Source of the DNA: Isoptericola sp042668085 | GTDB taxonomy: Bacteria > Actinomycetota > Actinomycetes > Actinomycetales > Cellulomonadaceae | DNA: 6,162 nucleotides | Reading direction: 5' to 3' | NCBI RefSeq assembly: GCF_042668085.1 | Contig: NZ_JBHVBO010000219.1 | Span: 1-6,162 of the forward strand | Shown: positions 1-5,091 of the stretch, one piece after another | Numbering within the stretch: the stretch's first letter is position 1 | How the letters are laid out: the number at the start of each line of letters is the position of its first letter | Notes under the pieces: generated by a model | The model's database searches: none | Told to the model about the DNA's origin: nothing | The model's input: only the letters and a program-made list of their open reading frames with translations | Translations under genes and position numbers: made by a program

Positions 1-29
1 TCGCTGATCCCCAGGTCGAGATCGGGGGG

Positions 30-43
30 GCGCGCTCGCGCGC
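30..43 (-). other. Short GC hairpin after the hadB-like gene
   Basis: Nine bases past the hadB-like stop codon lies a GCGCG / CGCGC inverted repeat with a 4-base loop. It is followed on the minus strand by a run of seven C, not by T residues. It could be a weak terminator or simply GC-rich spacer. The first 52 bases hold no gene start that I can support. In related actinobacteria murB often follows hadB, but no murB-like start codon is visible before the window edge. Confidence 0.25.
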
Positions 44-52
44 GGCCAGAAG

Positions 53-478
53 TCAGGACAGGCGGACGGTCGCCTGCGAGCGGCCGAGCACCTTGGCGCC
101 CTCGTGGGTCACCGTGAGGTCGACGCGCACCGTGCCGGCGTCGGCGTCGATCGCGCCGACCGCCGCCGAGACCTCGACGACGGCGGTGCCGTCGGCCGGC
201 ACCGGGACCGGCTTCGTGAAGCGCGTCTGGTAGGCGACGACGGCGCCGGGGTCGCCCGCCCAGTCGGCGACGACGCCCACGACCGAACCCATCGTGAGCA
301 TGCCGTGGGCGATCACGTCGGGCAGCCCGACGCCGGTGGCGAAGGACTCGTCCCAGTGGATCGGGTTGAAGTCGCCGCTGGCCCCGGCGTAGCGCACGAG
401 GCGGGCGCGGTCGAGCTCGACCGTCCCGGTGGCGACGACGTCGCCGACGGCGAGGTCCGCGAGCGCGGGCCGGTTCAT
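53..478 (-). CDS. MaoC-family dehydratase, HadB-like subunit
   Basis: This is a 141-residue single hot-dog-domain protein. It carries the hydratase-2 signature as YAGASGDFNPIHWDES around residues 30-45, with the expected catalytic Asp36 and His41 and the conserved Asn38. Members of this family hydrate or dehydrate (3R)-hydroxyacyl thioesters; in mycobacteria HadB is the catalytic half of the HadAB dehydratase of fatty acid synthase II. The ATG start is supported by a GGGGAGG ribosome binding site at 486-492 with 7 bases of spacing. Its start shares one base with the stop of the upstream hadA-like gene (TGATG), so translation is probably coupled and the products probably form a heterodimer. 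Length is normal for the family. The family call is firm. The exact substrate (FAS II intermediate, or another acyl-CoA in a non-mycolate organism) is inference. Confidence 0.9.
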   Translation of the reverse strand: MNRPALADLAVGDVVATGTVELDRARLVRYAGASGDFNPIHWDESFATGVGLPDVIAHGMLTMGSVVGVVADWAGDPGAVVAYQTRFTKPVPVPADGTAVVEVSAAVGAIDADAGTVRVDLTVTHEGAKVLGRSQATVRLS

Positions 479-957
479 CAGGAGTCCTCCCCGCGGATCA
501 CGAGGCTCGAGGAGACGGTCGCGACGGGCTCGCGGGCGCTGTCGTCGGCCCCGTCGCCCGCGGCGAAGATCTCGCAGCGCGTGGTCACCATCGCGATGCC
601 GGCGCGCTCGGTCACGGAGTCGACGTGCAGCACGGTGACCAGCTCGTCGCCCGCGACGATCGGCCGGTGGTGCACGAACTTCTCGTCCGCGTGGACGACG
701 CGCGAGAAGTCGATCCCGGCGTCCGGGTCCTGGACGTACTGCGCCTCGGCCCGCTGCGCGACGACGACGGCGAACGTGGGGGGCGCGACGAGGTCCGGAT
801 AGCCGAGACCCCGCGCCGCCACGAGGTCGTGGTGCGCGGGGTGGGCGGCACCGACGGCGGACGCGAACTCACGGAGCTTCTCGCGCCCCACGGAGTAGGG
901 GGCGGTGGCCGGGTACTCGCGGCCAGCGAAGCCTCGATCAGGAAGCGTGTTCGCCAC
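478..957 (-). CDS. HadA-like FAS1-type dehydratase subunit (MaoC N-terminal domain)
   Basis: This 159-residue protein of the MaoC-like N-terminal / FAS1-like dehydratase family forms the non-catalytic, substrate-binding half of a dehydratase heterodimer. Family hallmarks are the segment LVAPPTFAVV (residues 56-65) and HADEKFVHHRPIVAGDEL (89-106). It lacks the D-x4-H catalytic motif that its downstream partner carries, as expected for HadA. I chose the GTG at 957: homology to the family begins a few residues later. The longer open frame back to an ATG at 1167 is only the rpmG gene read in another frame. There is no strong ribosome binding site before this GTG, so it probably relies on reinitiation after rpmG, whose stop lies 29 bases upstream. 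The one-base overlap with the next gene supports a HadA-HadB pair. Confidence 0.87.
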   Translation of the reverse strand: MANTLPDRGFAGREYPATAPYSVGREKLREFASAVGAAHPAHHDLVAARGLGYPDLVAPPTFAVVVAQRAEAQYVQDPDAGIDFSRVVHADEKFVHHRPIVAGDELVTVLHVDSVTERAGIAMVTTRCEIFAAGDGADDSAREPVATVSSSLVIRGEDS

Positions 958-986
958 GTCGGTGCGGTGATCCGTCGAGGGCTGGG

Positions 987-1157
987 TCAGCGGGTCTCGC
1001 GGTGCGACGTGTGCTTGCCGCAGCGCGGGCAGAACTTCGCCAGCTCGAGACGGTCGGGGTCGTTGCGGCGGTTCTTCTTCGTGATGTAGTTCCGCTCCTT
1101 GCAGTCCACGCAGGCCAGCGTGATCTTCGGGCGGACGTCCGCGCTCTTGGCAGCCAT
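987..1157 (-). CDS. rpmG: 50S ribosomal protein L33
   Basis: This 56-residue protein starts MAAKSADVRPKITLACVDCK and ends CPRCGKHTSHRETR. It is the zinc-binding (C+) form of L33, with two CxxC pairs at Cys16/Cys19 and Cys43/Cys46, and the KNRRNDPDRLEL segment typical of bacterial L33. It is a small basic component of the large ribosomal subunit near the exit site. The ATG start is backed by a good ribosome binding site, AGAGGTGA at 1164-1171, six bases upstream. It sits between tRNA-Met and the hadA-like gene, the arrangement known from actinobacteria including mycobacteria (rpmG2). Many actinobacteria also keep a zinc-free L33 paralogue elsewhere that replaces this one under zinc limitation; this window cannot show whether one exists. 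Confidence 0.96.
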   Translation of the reverse strand: MAAKSADVRPKITLACVDCKERNYITKKNRRNDPDRLELAKFCPRCGKHTSHRETR

Positions 1158-1163
1158 GGTGTG

Positions 1164-1171
1164 TCACCTCT
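1164..1171 (-). promoter_or_regulatory. Ribosome binding site of rpmG, below a small hairpin
   Basis: AGAGGTGA lies six bases before the rpmG ATG. A GCGCC / GGCGC stem (1173-1189, 7-base loop) ends one base upstream of it and could affect ribosome access, although at 5 bp it is modest. Confidence 0.6.
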
Positions 1172-1207
1172 CGCGCCCCCGGAAGGCGCCACGTGAATCA
1201 AGGAACA

Positions 1208-1226
1208 GGCCGGTCCGACGCCGGCC
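1208..1226 (-). terminator. Hairpin between tRNA-Met and rpmG (terminator or attenuator)
   Basis: A perfect 6-bp GGCCGG / CCGGCC stem with a 7-base loop is followed on the minus strand by TGTTCCTTGATT, the most T-rich stretch in this spacer. It lies 21 bases after the 3' end of tRNA-Met and about 50 bases before rpmG. It may terminate the tRNA transcript or only partly block it, letting some transcription through to rpmG-hadA-hadB. I see no good promoter between it and rpmG, which favours partial read-through. Confidence 0.5.
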
Positions 1227-1247
1227 GTCGAACCGTGATGGTGTCGG

Positions 1248-1321
1248 TAGCGAGGGCGGGGCTCGAACCCGCGACCTCACGATTATGAGTCGTGCGCTCT
1301 GACCAGCTGAGCTACCCCGCC
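1248..1321 (-). tRNA. tRNA-Met (anticodon CAT), elongator type
   Basis: This is a 74-base cloverleaf. The D arm is GCTC / GAGC. The anticodon stem is CACGA / TCGTG around the loop CTCATAA (anticodon CAT), and the T arm is GCGGG / CCCGC with loop TTCGAGC. The discriminator is A. The anticodon stem lacks the three consecutive G-C pairs of initiator tRNA, so it is an elongator Met tRNA; a lysidine-modified Ile tRNA is less likely given its strong likeness to actinobacterial metT. Acceptor pairs 1-72 and 5-68 are G-U. The 3' end reads ACCG, so CCA must be added after transcription. Confidence 0.95.
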
Positions 1322-1325
1322 GCGC

Positions 1326-1379
1326 GTGACGGAACGCAGGACCCTCCGCCCTCCACCGAGGACGGCGGTCCCGCGTCAC
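1326..1379 (-). other. Long stem-loop in the spacer between tRNA-Thr and tRNA-Met
   Basis: Nearly the whole 65-base spacer folds on the transcribed strand. It has 4 outer pairs (1326-1329 with 1376-1379), a 5-base bulge, a 9-bp stem (1335-1343 with 1367-1375), a small internal loop, then a 6-bp stem (1346-1351 with 1360-1365) closed by an 8-base loop. Two positions pair only as G-U in the minus-strand RNA and would be A-C mismatches on the other strand. This supports an RNA-level structure. It may be a processing site between the two tRNAs, or a terminator without a U tract. Confidence 0.55.
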
Positions 1380-1386
1380 ATCACAG

Positions 1387-1459
1387 AGCCCCGAAAGGGA
1401 ATCGAACCCTTGACCTTCTCCTTACCATGGAGACGCTCTGCCGACTGAGCTATCGGGGC
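1387..1459 (-). tRNA. tRNA-Thr (anticodon GGT)
   Basis: This is a 73-base cloverleaf. The acceptor stem GCCCCGA / TCGGGGC pairs fully and the D arm is GCTC / GAGC. The anticodon stem is TCTCC / GGAGA around loop ATGGTAA (anticodon GGT), and the T arm is AAGGG / CCCTT with loop TTCGATT. The discriminator is T and the following bases are CTG, so CCA is not encoded. It reads ACC and ACU codons. A good promoter lies just upstream and tRNA-Met follows after 65 bases, so the two are probably made as one precursor. Confidence 0.96.
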
Positions 1460-1469
1460 AGCGGAGAAG

Positions 1470-1498
1470 ACTCTACACGGCTCTCGGCACCTGGTGAA
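1470..1498 (-). promoter_or_regulatory. Promoter of the tRNA-Thr / tRNA-Met unit
   Basis: On the minus strand, TTCACC (1493-1498) and TAGAGT (1470-1475) are separated by exactly 17 bases, a housekeeping-sigma arrangement. The predicted transcript start, near 1463, is only a few bases before the mature tRNA-Thr 5' end at 1459. The spacer before tRNA-Met has no TAnnnT box at all, so this promoter probably drives both tRNAs and possibly rpmG-hadA-hadB. Confidence 0.6.
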
Positions 1499-1533
1499 AT
1501 CCGCGGGATGCCCGCTCGATCACACCGTGCGCC

Positions 1534-1549
1534 GGGGCCGCGAGGCCCC
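1534..1549 (-). other. GC hairpin between tRNA-Tyr and tRNA-Thr
   Basis: A perfect 6-bp GGGGCC / GGCCCC inverted repeat with a 4-base loop. It has no T tract on the minus strand. It lies between the tRNA-Tyr 3' end and the Thr promoter and may act with the neighbouring hairpin to stop the Tyr transcript. Confidence 0.35.
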
Positions 1550-1565
1550 TCCAGACGTCGGACGA

Positions 1566-1587
1566 GGCGCCTCCCGAGGGTGGCGCC
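1566..1587 (-). terminator. Hairpin after tRNA-Tyr, possible terminator
   Basis: GGCGCC arms flank a T-T (plus) or A-A (minus) mismatch and a CCC/GGG inner stem, giving about 8-9 bp, starting 13 bases past the tRNA-Tyr 3' end. No U tract follows, as is common for actinobacterial terminator-like hairpins. A separate promoter for tRNA-Thr downstream fits the idea that the Tyr transcript ends here. Confidence 0.4.
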
Positions 1588-1600
1588 CCGTCCGTCGCGG

Positions 1601-1682
1601 TGGCAGGTGAGGGATTCGAACCCCCGAAGGCTGAGCCGTCTGATTTACAGTCAGATCCCTTTGGCCGCTCGGGCAACCTGCC
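1601..1682 (-). tRNA. tRNA-Tyr (anticodon GTA)
   Basis: This is an 82-base class II tRNA with a long variable arm, as in bacterial tyrosine tRNAs. The acceptor stem GGCAGGT / ACCTGCC pairs fully. The anticodon stem is TCTGA / TCAGA around loop CTGTAAA (anticodon GTA). The T arm is GGGGG / CCCTC with one G-U pair and loop TTCGAAT. The discriminator is A, followed by CCG, so CCA is not encoded. Confidence 0.96.
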
Positions 1683-1713
1683 GTGCGGGCTCGCAGACGA
1701 GCTCGCGGGTAGA

Positions 1714-1744
1714 ACCATAACGCCCCGGAGGGCCCCGGCGGAAA
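1714..1744 (-). promoter_or_regulatory. Candidate promoter of tRNA-Tyr
   Basis: TATGGT at 1714-1719 is a good -10 box about 32 bases before the tRNA 5' end. The -35 region is weak: TTTCCG (1739-1744, 19-base gap) or TTCCGC (18-base gap). Placement in the divergent gap between tRNA-Tyr and rarD is the main support. Confidence 0.4.
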
Positions 1745-1776
1745 TCGTCCCGCCGTGGCCCGCGTCACGACCGCCC

Positions 1777-1795
1777 GGGCCCCCGGTCGGGGCCC
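1777..1795. repeat. Inverted repeat upstream of rarD (possible operator)
   Basis: GGGCCCC, five bases, GGGGCCC: a perfect 7-bp inverted repeat. It ends directly before the TACATT box of rarD, so it would fill the spacer between -35 and -10, a typical operator position. It could also be chance in GC-rich DNA. Confidence 0.35.
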
Positions 1796-1801
1796 TACAT
1801 T
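1796..1801 (+). promoter_or_regulatory. -10 box for a leaderless rarD transcript
   Basis: TACATT fits the actinobacterial TAnnnT -10 consensus and ends six bases before the GTG start codon at 1808. A transcript from it would begin at or next to the start codon. No usable ribosome binding site is present: GAGG at 1802-1805 is only two bases from the GTG. I see no clear -35 box. Confidence 0.5.
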
Positions 1802-1807
1802 GAGGCG

Positions 1808-2746
1808 GTGACGTCCCCCTCCTCCCCCGACCGCTGGGGGCTGCCGCTCGGCCTCTCGGCGTTCGTCCTCTGGGGCGCGATGCCCCTGTTCTTCCCGCTG
1901 CTCGAGCCCGCCGGCCCCGTCGAGATCATCGCCCACCGCGTGGTGTGGAGCCTCGTGTTCTGCGTGGTGCTCCTGCTCGTCACGCGCACGTTCGGGTCGT
2001 TCGTCGCCGTGCTGCGCCACGGCCGCGTCATGGGTGCGCTCGCCGTCGCGTCGGTGCTGATCATCGCGAACTGGACCACGTACGTGTACGCGGTGCTCTC
2101 CGGCCACGTGCTGGACGCCGCCCTGGGCTACTTCATCAACCCGCTCCTCACGGTGCTCCTCGGCGTGCTCGTGCTGCGAGAGCGCCTGCGGGTGGCGCAG
2201 TGGGTGGCGCTCGGGTTCGGGGCGGCGGCCGTCGTGGTGATCTCCACCGGGGTGGGCGGTCTGCCCTGGATCGCGCTCGTCCTCGCGGGCGCCTTCGGGC
2301 TCTACTCGCTCGTGAAGAACCGGGTGGGACGCGACGTCGGCGCGCTGCCCGGCCTGACAGCGGAGACGGCCGTGGCCACGCCGTTCGCCCTCGCGTACCT
2401 CGTGGTCCTCGGCGCCACGGGGGTCGGCACGTTCACCACCGAGGGCGTGGGCCACGCGCTCCTGCTCGCCGCGTGCGGCGTCATCACGGGCCTGCCCCTG
2501 CTGCTGTTCTCGGCCGCCGCGCGCCGGGTCCCGCTGTCCGTGGTCGGGATGCTGCAGTACCTGACCCCCGTGCTGCAGTTCCTGCTGGGCCTCCTCGTCT
2601 TCGGCGAGCACATGCCGCCCACCCGCTGGGCCGGGTTCGTGCTCGTGTGGGTGGCGCTGGTGATCCTCAGCGTGGACGGCACCCGCCAGGCCCGCGCCGC
2701 CCGCCTGGCCGCTCGCGCACGGACTACGGTGGTCACCGAACCCTGA
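1808..2746 (+). CDS. rarD: RarD-type EamA-family transporter
   Basis: This 312-residue membrane protein of the drug/metabolite transporter superfamily has two EamA repeats and about ten membrane segments (roughly residues 11-31, 40-58, 75-94, 100-122, 128-147, 151-170, 185-204, 214-236, 243-264, 272-290). RarD signatures include HRVVWS (43-48), GYFINPLL (107-114), FGLYSLVKN (163-171) and the stretch from PLLLFSAAARR through LQYLTPVLQFLLG to FGE (230-267). The C-terminal tail (291-312) is basic and cytoplasmic. The name comes from a chloramphenicol-sensitivity annotation in other bacteria; the natural substrate is not settled, so I assign only permease. Start is GTG, apparently leaderless. yajQ begins 22 bases after its stop, on the same strand. 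Confidence 0.92.
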   Translation: MTSPSSPDRWGLPLGLSAFVLWGAMPLFFPLLEPAGPVEIIAHRVVWSLVFCVVLLLVTRTFGSFVAVLRHGRVMGALAVASVLIIANWTTYVYAVLSGHVLDAALGYFINPLLTVLLGVLVLRERLRVAQWVALGFGAAAVVVISTGVGGLPWIALVLAGAFGLYSLVKNRVGRDVGALPGLTAETAVATPFALAYLVVLGATGVGTFTTEGVGHALLLAACGVITGLPLLLFSAAARRVPLSVVGMLQYLTPVLQFLLGLLVFGEHMPPTRWAGFVLVWVALVILSVDGTRQARAARLAARARTTVVTEP

Positions 2747-2756
2747 CCCTGACCCG

Positions 2757-2762
2757 AAGGAG
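2757..2762 (+). promoter_or_regulatory. Ribosome binding site of yajQ
   Basis: AAGGAG lies six bases before the GTG at 2769. This strong match in the 22-base gap after rarD fixes the yajQ start and shows that yajQ is translated independently of rarD. Confidence 0.85.
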
Positions 2763-2768
2763 CCCGTC

Positions 2769-3266
2769 GTGGCCGACTCGTCGTTCGACATCGTCAGCAA
2801 GGTGGACCGCCAGGAGGTGGACAACGCCCTCAACCAGGCCGCCAAGGAGATCTCCCAGCGGTACGACTTCAAGGGGGTGGGCGCCTCCATCGCGTGGAGC
2901 GGGCAGGACACCGTCGTCTTCGAGGCGAACTCCGCGGAGCGCGTGCTCGCCGCCCTCGACGTCTTCCAGACCAAGCTCATCAAGCGCGGGGTCTCGCTCA
3001 AGGCCTTCGACACGGGCGAGAACGAGCCCCAGTCGTCCGGCAAGGTCTACCGGCTCGCGGGCTCCCTCAAGGAGGGCCTCGCGGGCGAGAACGCCAAGAA
3101 GGTCACCAAGGTCATCCGCGACGAGGGCCCCAAGGGCGTCAAGACGCAGATCACCGGCGACGAGGTGCGGGTCACGAGCAAGTCCCGCGACGACCTGCAG
3201 GCCGTGATCGCGCTCCTCAAGGGCGCGGACCTCGACTTCGCGGTCCAGTTCGTCAACTACCGGTGA
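2769..3266 (+). CDS. yajQ: YajQ-family nucleotide / cyclic-di-GMP-binding protein
   Basis: This 165-residue soluble protein of the YajQ (UPF0234) family is about the usual 160-165 residues long. The N-terminal block SSFDIVSKVDRQEVDNALNQ (residues 4-23), then KEISQRYDFKG (26-36), and the C-terminal SRDDLQAVIALLK and LDFAVQFVNYR are family hallmarks. The fold is two ferredoxin-like domains. Family members bind nucleotides or tRNA, and in Xanthomonas and Pseudomonas a YajQ protein binds cyclic di-GMP and controls transcription; whether that holds in actinobacteria is inference. The GTG start is supported by AAGGAG six bases upstream. Its stop codon overlaps the start of the next gene (GTGA), so the two are probably co-translated. 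Confidence 0.95.
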   Translation: MADSSFDIVSKVDRQEVDNALNQAAKEISQRYDFKGVGASIAWSGQDTVVFEANSAERVLAALDVFQTKLIKRGVSLKAFDTGENEPQSSGKVYRLAGSLKEGLAGENAKKVTKVIRDEGPKGVKTQITGDEVRVTSKSRDDLQAVIALLKGADLDFAVQFVNYR

Positions 3267-4186
3267 CGGCGCGGGCGGGCGACGCGGGCCGCGGGCTGCC
3301 GCGGGTCGTCGCGACGGACCTCGACGGCACGCTGCTGCGCTCGGACGGCTCCGTCTCGGAGCGCACGCGGCGCGCGCTGCGGACCGTGGAGGAGGCCGGC
3401 ACCGAGGTCGTCTTCGTCACCGCCCGTCCGCCCCGCTGGCTCGCCGACCTGGCCGACCTGGTCGGCGGCCACGGCCGGGTCATCGCCCTCGGCGGCGCCG
3501 CGGTGTGGGACCTGGGCTCCGGGCGGGCGCTGGACGCCTGCGGCTTCGACGACGCCGTCGTGCGCGACCTGGTCGCCGGGCTGCGGGAGGCCGTGCCCGG
3601 GGTGGGCCTCGCCGTCGAGACCGTCCGCGGCCCGGCCTTCGATCCCTGGTTCCCCGACGGCGAGCCCGGGCTCGACCGCGGCCTGCGGGCCGTGCCCGTC
3701 GAGGACGCGCTGCGCGGCGGGGACGACGCCGTCGCCAAGCTCCTCGCGGTCCGGCCCGGCACGCCGGCGCAGGGCTTCGGCGTCGTGCAGCGCGGCGACG
3801 TCCAGGACGACGCCCAGGAGGCCTTCTTCGAGCGCGTGCGCGACGTCGTCGGTGGCCGGGCCGCGCTGCACTACTCGGGCGCGGCCGGACTGGCCGAGCT
3901 GCTGCCGCCCGGGGTGACGAAGGACGTCGCGCTCGCCCGGTGGTGCCGGCGGCTCGACGTCGACGCCCGCGACGTGTGGGCCTTCGGCGACATGCCCAAC
4001 GACCTGCCGATGCTGCGCTGGGCGGGCCGCGGGCACGCCGTCGCCAACGCGCACCCGGACGTGCTCGCGTGTGCGGACGCCGTCGTGCCCGGCAACGACG
4101 ACGACGGCGTCGCCGCCGCGCTGGAGGCCGCGCTCGGCGCCTGGCCGCCCGTGGCCGGCTACCGGGCGGAGCCGCTCTCCCCCTGA
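3263..4186 (+). CDS. Cof-type HAD-superfamily phosphatase
   Basis: This 307-residue HAD hydrolase of the Cof / type IIB subfamily should be a cytosolic Mg-dependent phosphatase of sugar phosphates or other small phosphorylated metabolites. Motif I is DLDGTLL with nucleophile Asp19 and acid/base Asp21. Motif II is FVTAR with Thr53. The motif III lysine is Lys220 in GVTK, and motif IV is FGDMPNDLPM with metal-binding Asp243 and Asp247. The region between (about 80-200) would be the C2 cap that sets the substrate, and it is not distinctive enough to name one. The GTG start overlaps the yajQ stop as GTGA with no ribosome binding site of its own, so translation is probably coupled to yajQ. Its 3' end overlaps the convergent channel gene by 28 bases. 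Family call is secure; substrate unknown. Confidence 0.92.
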   Translation: MTARAGDAGRGLPRVVATDLDGTLLRSDGSVSERTRRALRTVEEAGTEVVFVTARPPRWLADLADLVGGHGRVIALGGAAVWDLGSGRALDACGFDDAVVRDLVAGLREAVPGVGLAVETVRGPAFDPWFPDGEPGLDRGLRAVPVEDALRGGDDAVAKLLAVRPGTPAQGFGVVQRGDVQDDAQEAFFERVRDVVGGRAALHYSGAAGLAELLPPGVTKDVALARWCRRLDVDARDVWAFGDMPNDLPMLRWAGRGHAVANAHPDVLACADAVVPGNDDDGVAAALEAALGAWPPVAGYRAEPLSP

Positions 4187-5031
4187 GCGCGCTGCCGGTC
4201 GGCCACGAGCTGGGCCCGCAGCTCCTGCACCTCCGCGACGAGCAGGGCGACCTGCGCCTGGCTGACCATGCCGACGGGCGCCTCCCCCGTCGCCCCGCCA
4301 CCCACCGCGCCCGGGCGGTCGTCCGGCGACGACGTGTCGGTGACCCGCTCCACCAGCCACGACGAGAGCGTCGCCGTGACGACGCCCAGCAGCGCGATGC
4401 CGCCGAGCATCAGGCAGACCGCGACGACCCGGCCCGCCGGGGTCACCGGCGCGAGGTCGCCATAGCCCACGGTCGTGATCGTCACCATCGCCCACCAGAA
4501 GCCGTCCCCGAGATTGACGATGCTGGCGCCCGGCGCGCCGCGCTCGGCCTGGGTCACGGTCAGCGCGCCGACGACCACCAGGAGCGCGGTGCCGGCCGCG
4601 GCGAACCGCACCACCCGGCCCCGCAGCCGCACGGCGTTCACCCGGTTGAGGCGCACCACCACGGACACCAGCAGCAGCGGGCGCAGCACGGGCAGCACGA
4701 CCACCGCGAGCTCGAGCGGGTGCCGGCGGACGTACCGCCACGGGCGCGGGGCCAGCCGGGCGCGCACGACGTAGTCCACGACGAAGAGCAGCCAGGTCAC
4801 CGCGAGGACGAACGAGCAGACGGCCTGCACGTCCGGCGAGGCGTCCGGGCGGGCGATAGGGATCGCGTACGCGACCAGGAACAACAGCGAGATCACCGTC
4901 AGCGGCCACTCGGTGGCCGCCTGCCAGCGCCGCAGGCGCGCGTGACCGGCGTCCGGGTGCGACGACGGCGGGCGCTCGCGCGGCCCGGGCTCGGCCGCGT
5001 CCTCCGGGCCGCCCGGCGGGGCTGGGGTCAT
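4159..5031 (-). CDS. Voltage-gated-type potassium channel protein (six-segment, TVGYGD filter)
   Basis: This 290-residue inner membrane protein has a proline-rich, probably cytoplasmic N-terminus (1-40). Segments like S1 (44-62), S2 (69-90) and S3 (107-120) follow, then an arginine-rich S4-like stretch (Arg117, 127, 130, 135, 137, 139, 142), S5 (143-161), a pore helix with selectivity filter TTVGYGD (186-192), and S6 (200-226). The C-terminal tail includes a short predicted coiled coil (about 257-281) that could help assemble the tetramer. There is no RCK domain. The TVGYGD filter makes K+ selectivity very likely; voltage gating is inferred from the S4-like charges, which are not a clean every-third-residue series. 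The ATG at 5031 has only a weak ribosome binding site, and the 60-base gap from htpX contains no promoter-like TA box, so it may depend on the htpX transcript. Confidence 0.88.
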   Translation of the reverse strand: MTPAPPGGPEDAAEPGPRERPPSSHPDAGHARLRRWQAATEWPLTVISLLFLVAYAIPIARPDASPDVQAVCSFVLAVTWLLFVVDYVVRARLAPRPWRYVRRHPLELAVVVLPVLRPLLLVSVVVRLNRVNAVRLRGRVVRFAAAGTALLVVVGALTVTQAERGAPGASIVNLGDGFWWAMVTITTVGYGDLAPVTPAGRVVAVCLMLGGIALLGVVTATLSSWLVERVTDTSSPDDRPGAVGGGATGEAPVGMVSQAQVALLVAEVQELRAQLVADRQRAQGESGSAR

Positions 5032-5067
5032 CGCAGGTCAGCCTGGCAGACCGGCGTCGCCCCCGCC

Positions 5068-5089
5068 CCCCGAGGGCGCGCCCGCGGGG
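5068..5089 (-). terminator. Strong GC hairpin directly after htpX
   Basis: CCCCG / CGGGG arms enclose a one-base mismatch and a GGGC / GCCC inner stem. The structure starts two bases after the htpX stop codon. No T tract follows. It may reduce transcription into the channel gene or protect the htpX mRNA 3' end; complete termination is doubtful because the channel gene shows no promoter of its own. Confidence 0.4.
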
Positions 5090-5091
5090 CG

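Noticed and set aside
1..52. Start of murB after the hadB-like gene
   Set aside because: Expected from gene order in relatives, but no ATG, GTG or TTG in a plausible frame appears on the minus strand before the window edge.
958..1167. N-terminal extension of the hadA-like gene from an ATG at 1167
   Set aside because: These bases encode rpmG in another frame with clear zinc-ribbon homology. The extension has no family resemblance, and the GTG at 957 fits the domain boundary.
1191..1230. Insertion-sequence or integration scar next to the tRNA genes
   Set aside because: tRNA genes are common integration sites, but there is no duplicated tRNA 3' end, integrase or change in composition here.
2725..2730. 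TACGGT as a -10 box for a separate yajQ promoter inside the end of rarD
   Set aside because: It fits TAnnnT, but no -35 box lies 16-19 bases upstream and a single loose hexamer is expected by chance.
1520..3043. Long open frame on the minus strand across tRNA-Tyr, rarD and the start of yajQ
   Set aside because: It runs through a tRNA and opposite two well-supported genes. Its product is a low-complexity mix rich in His, Arg, Glu and Gly, typical of an antisense frame in GC-rich DNA.
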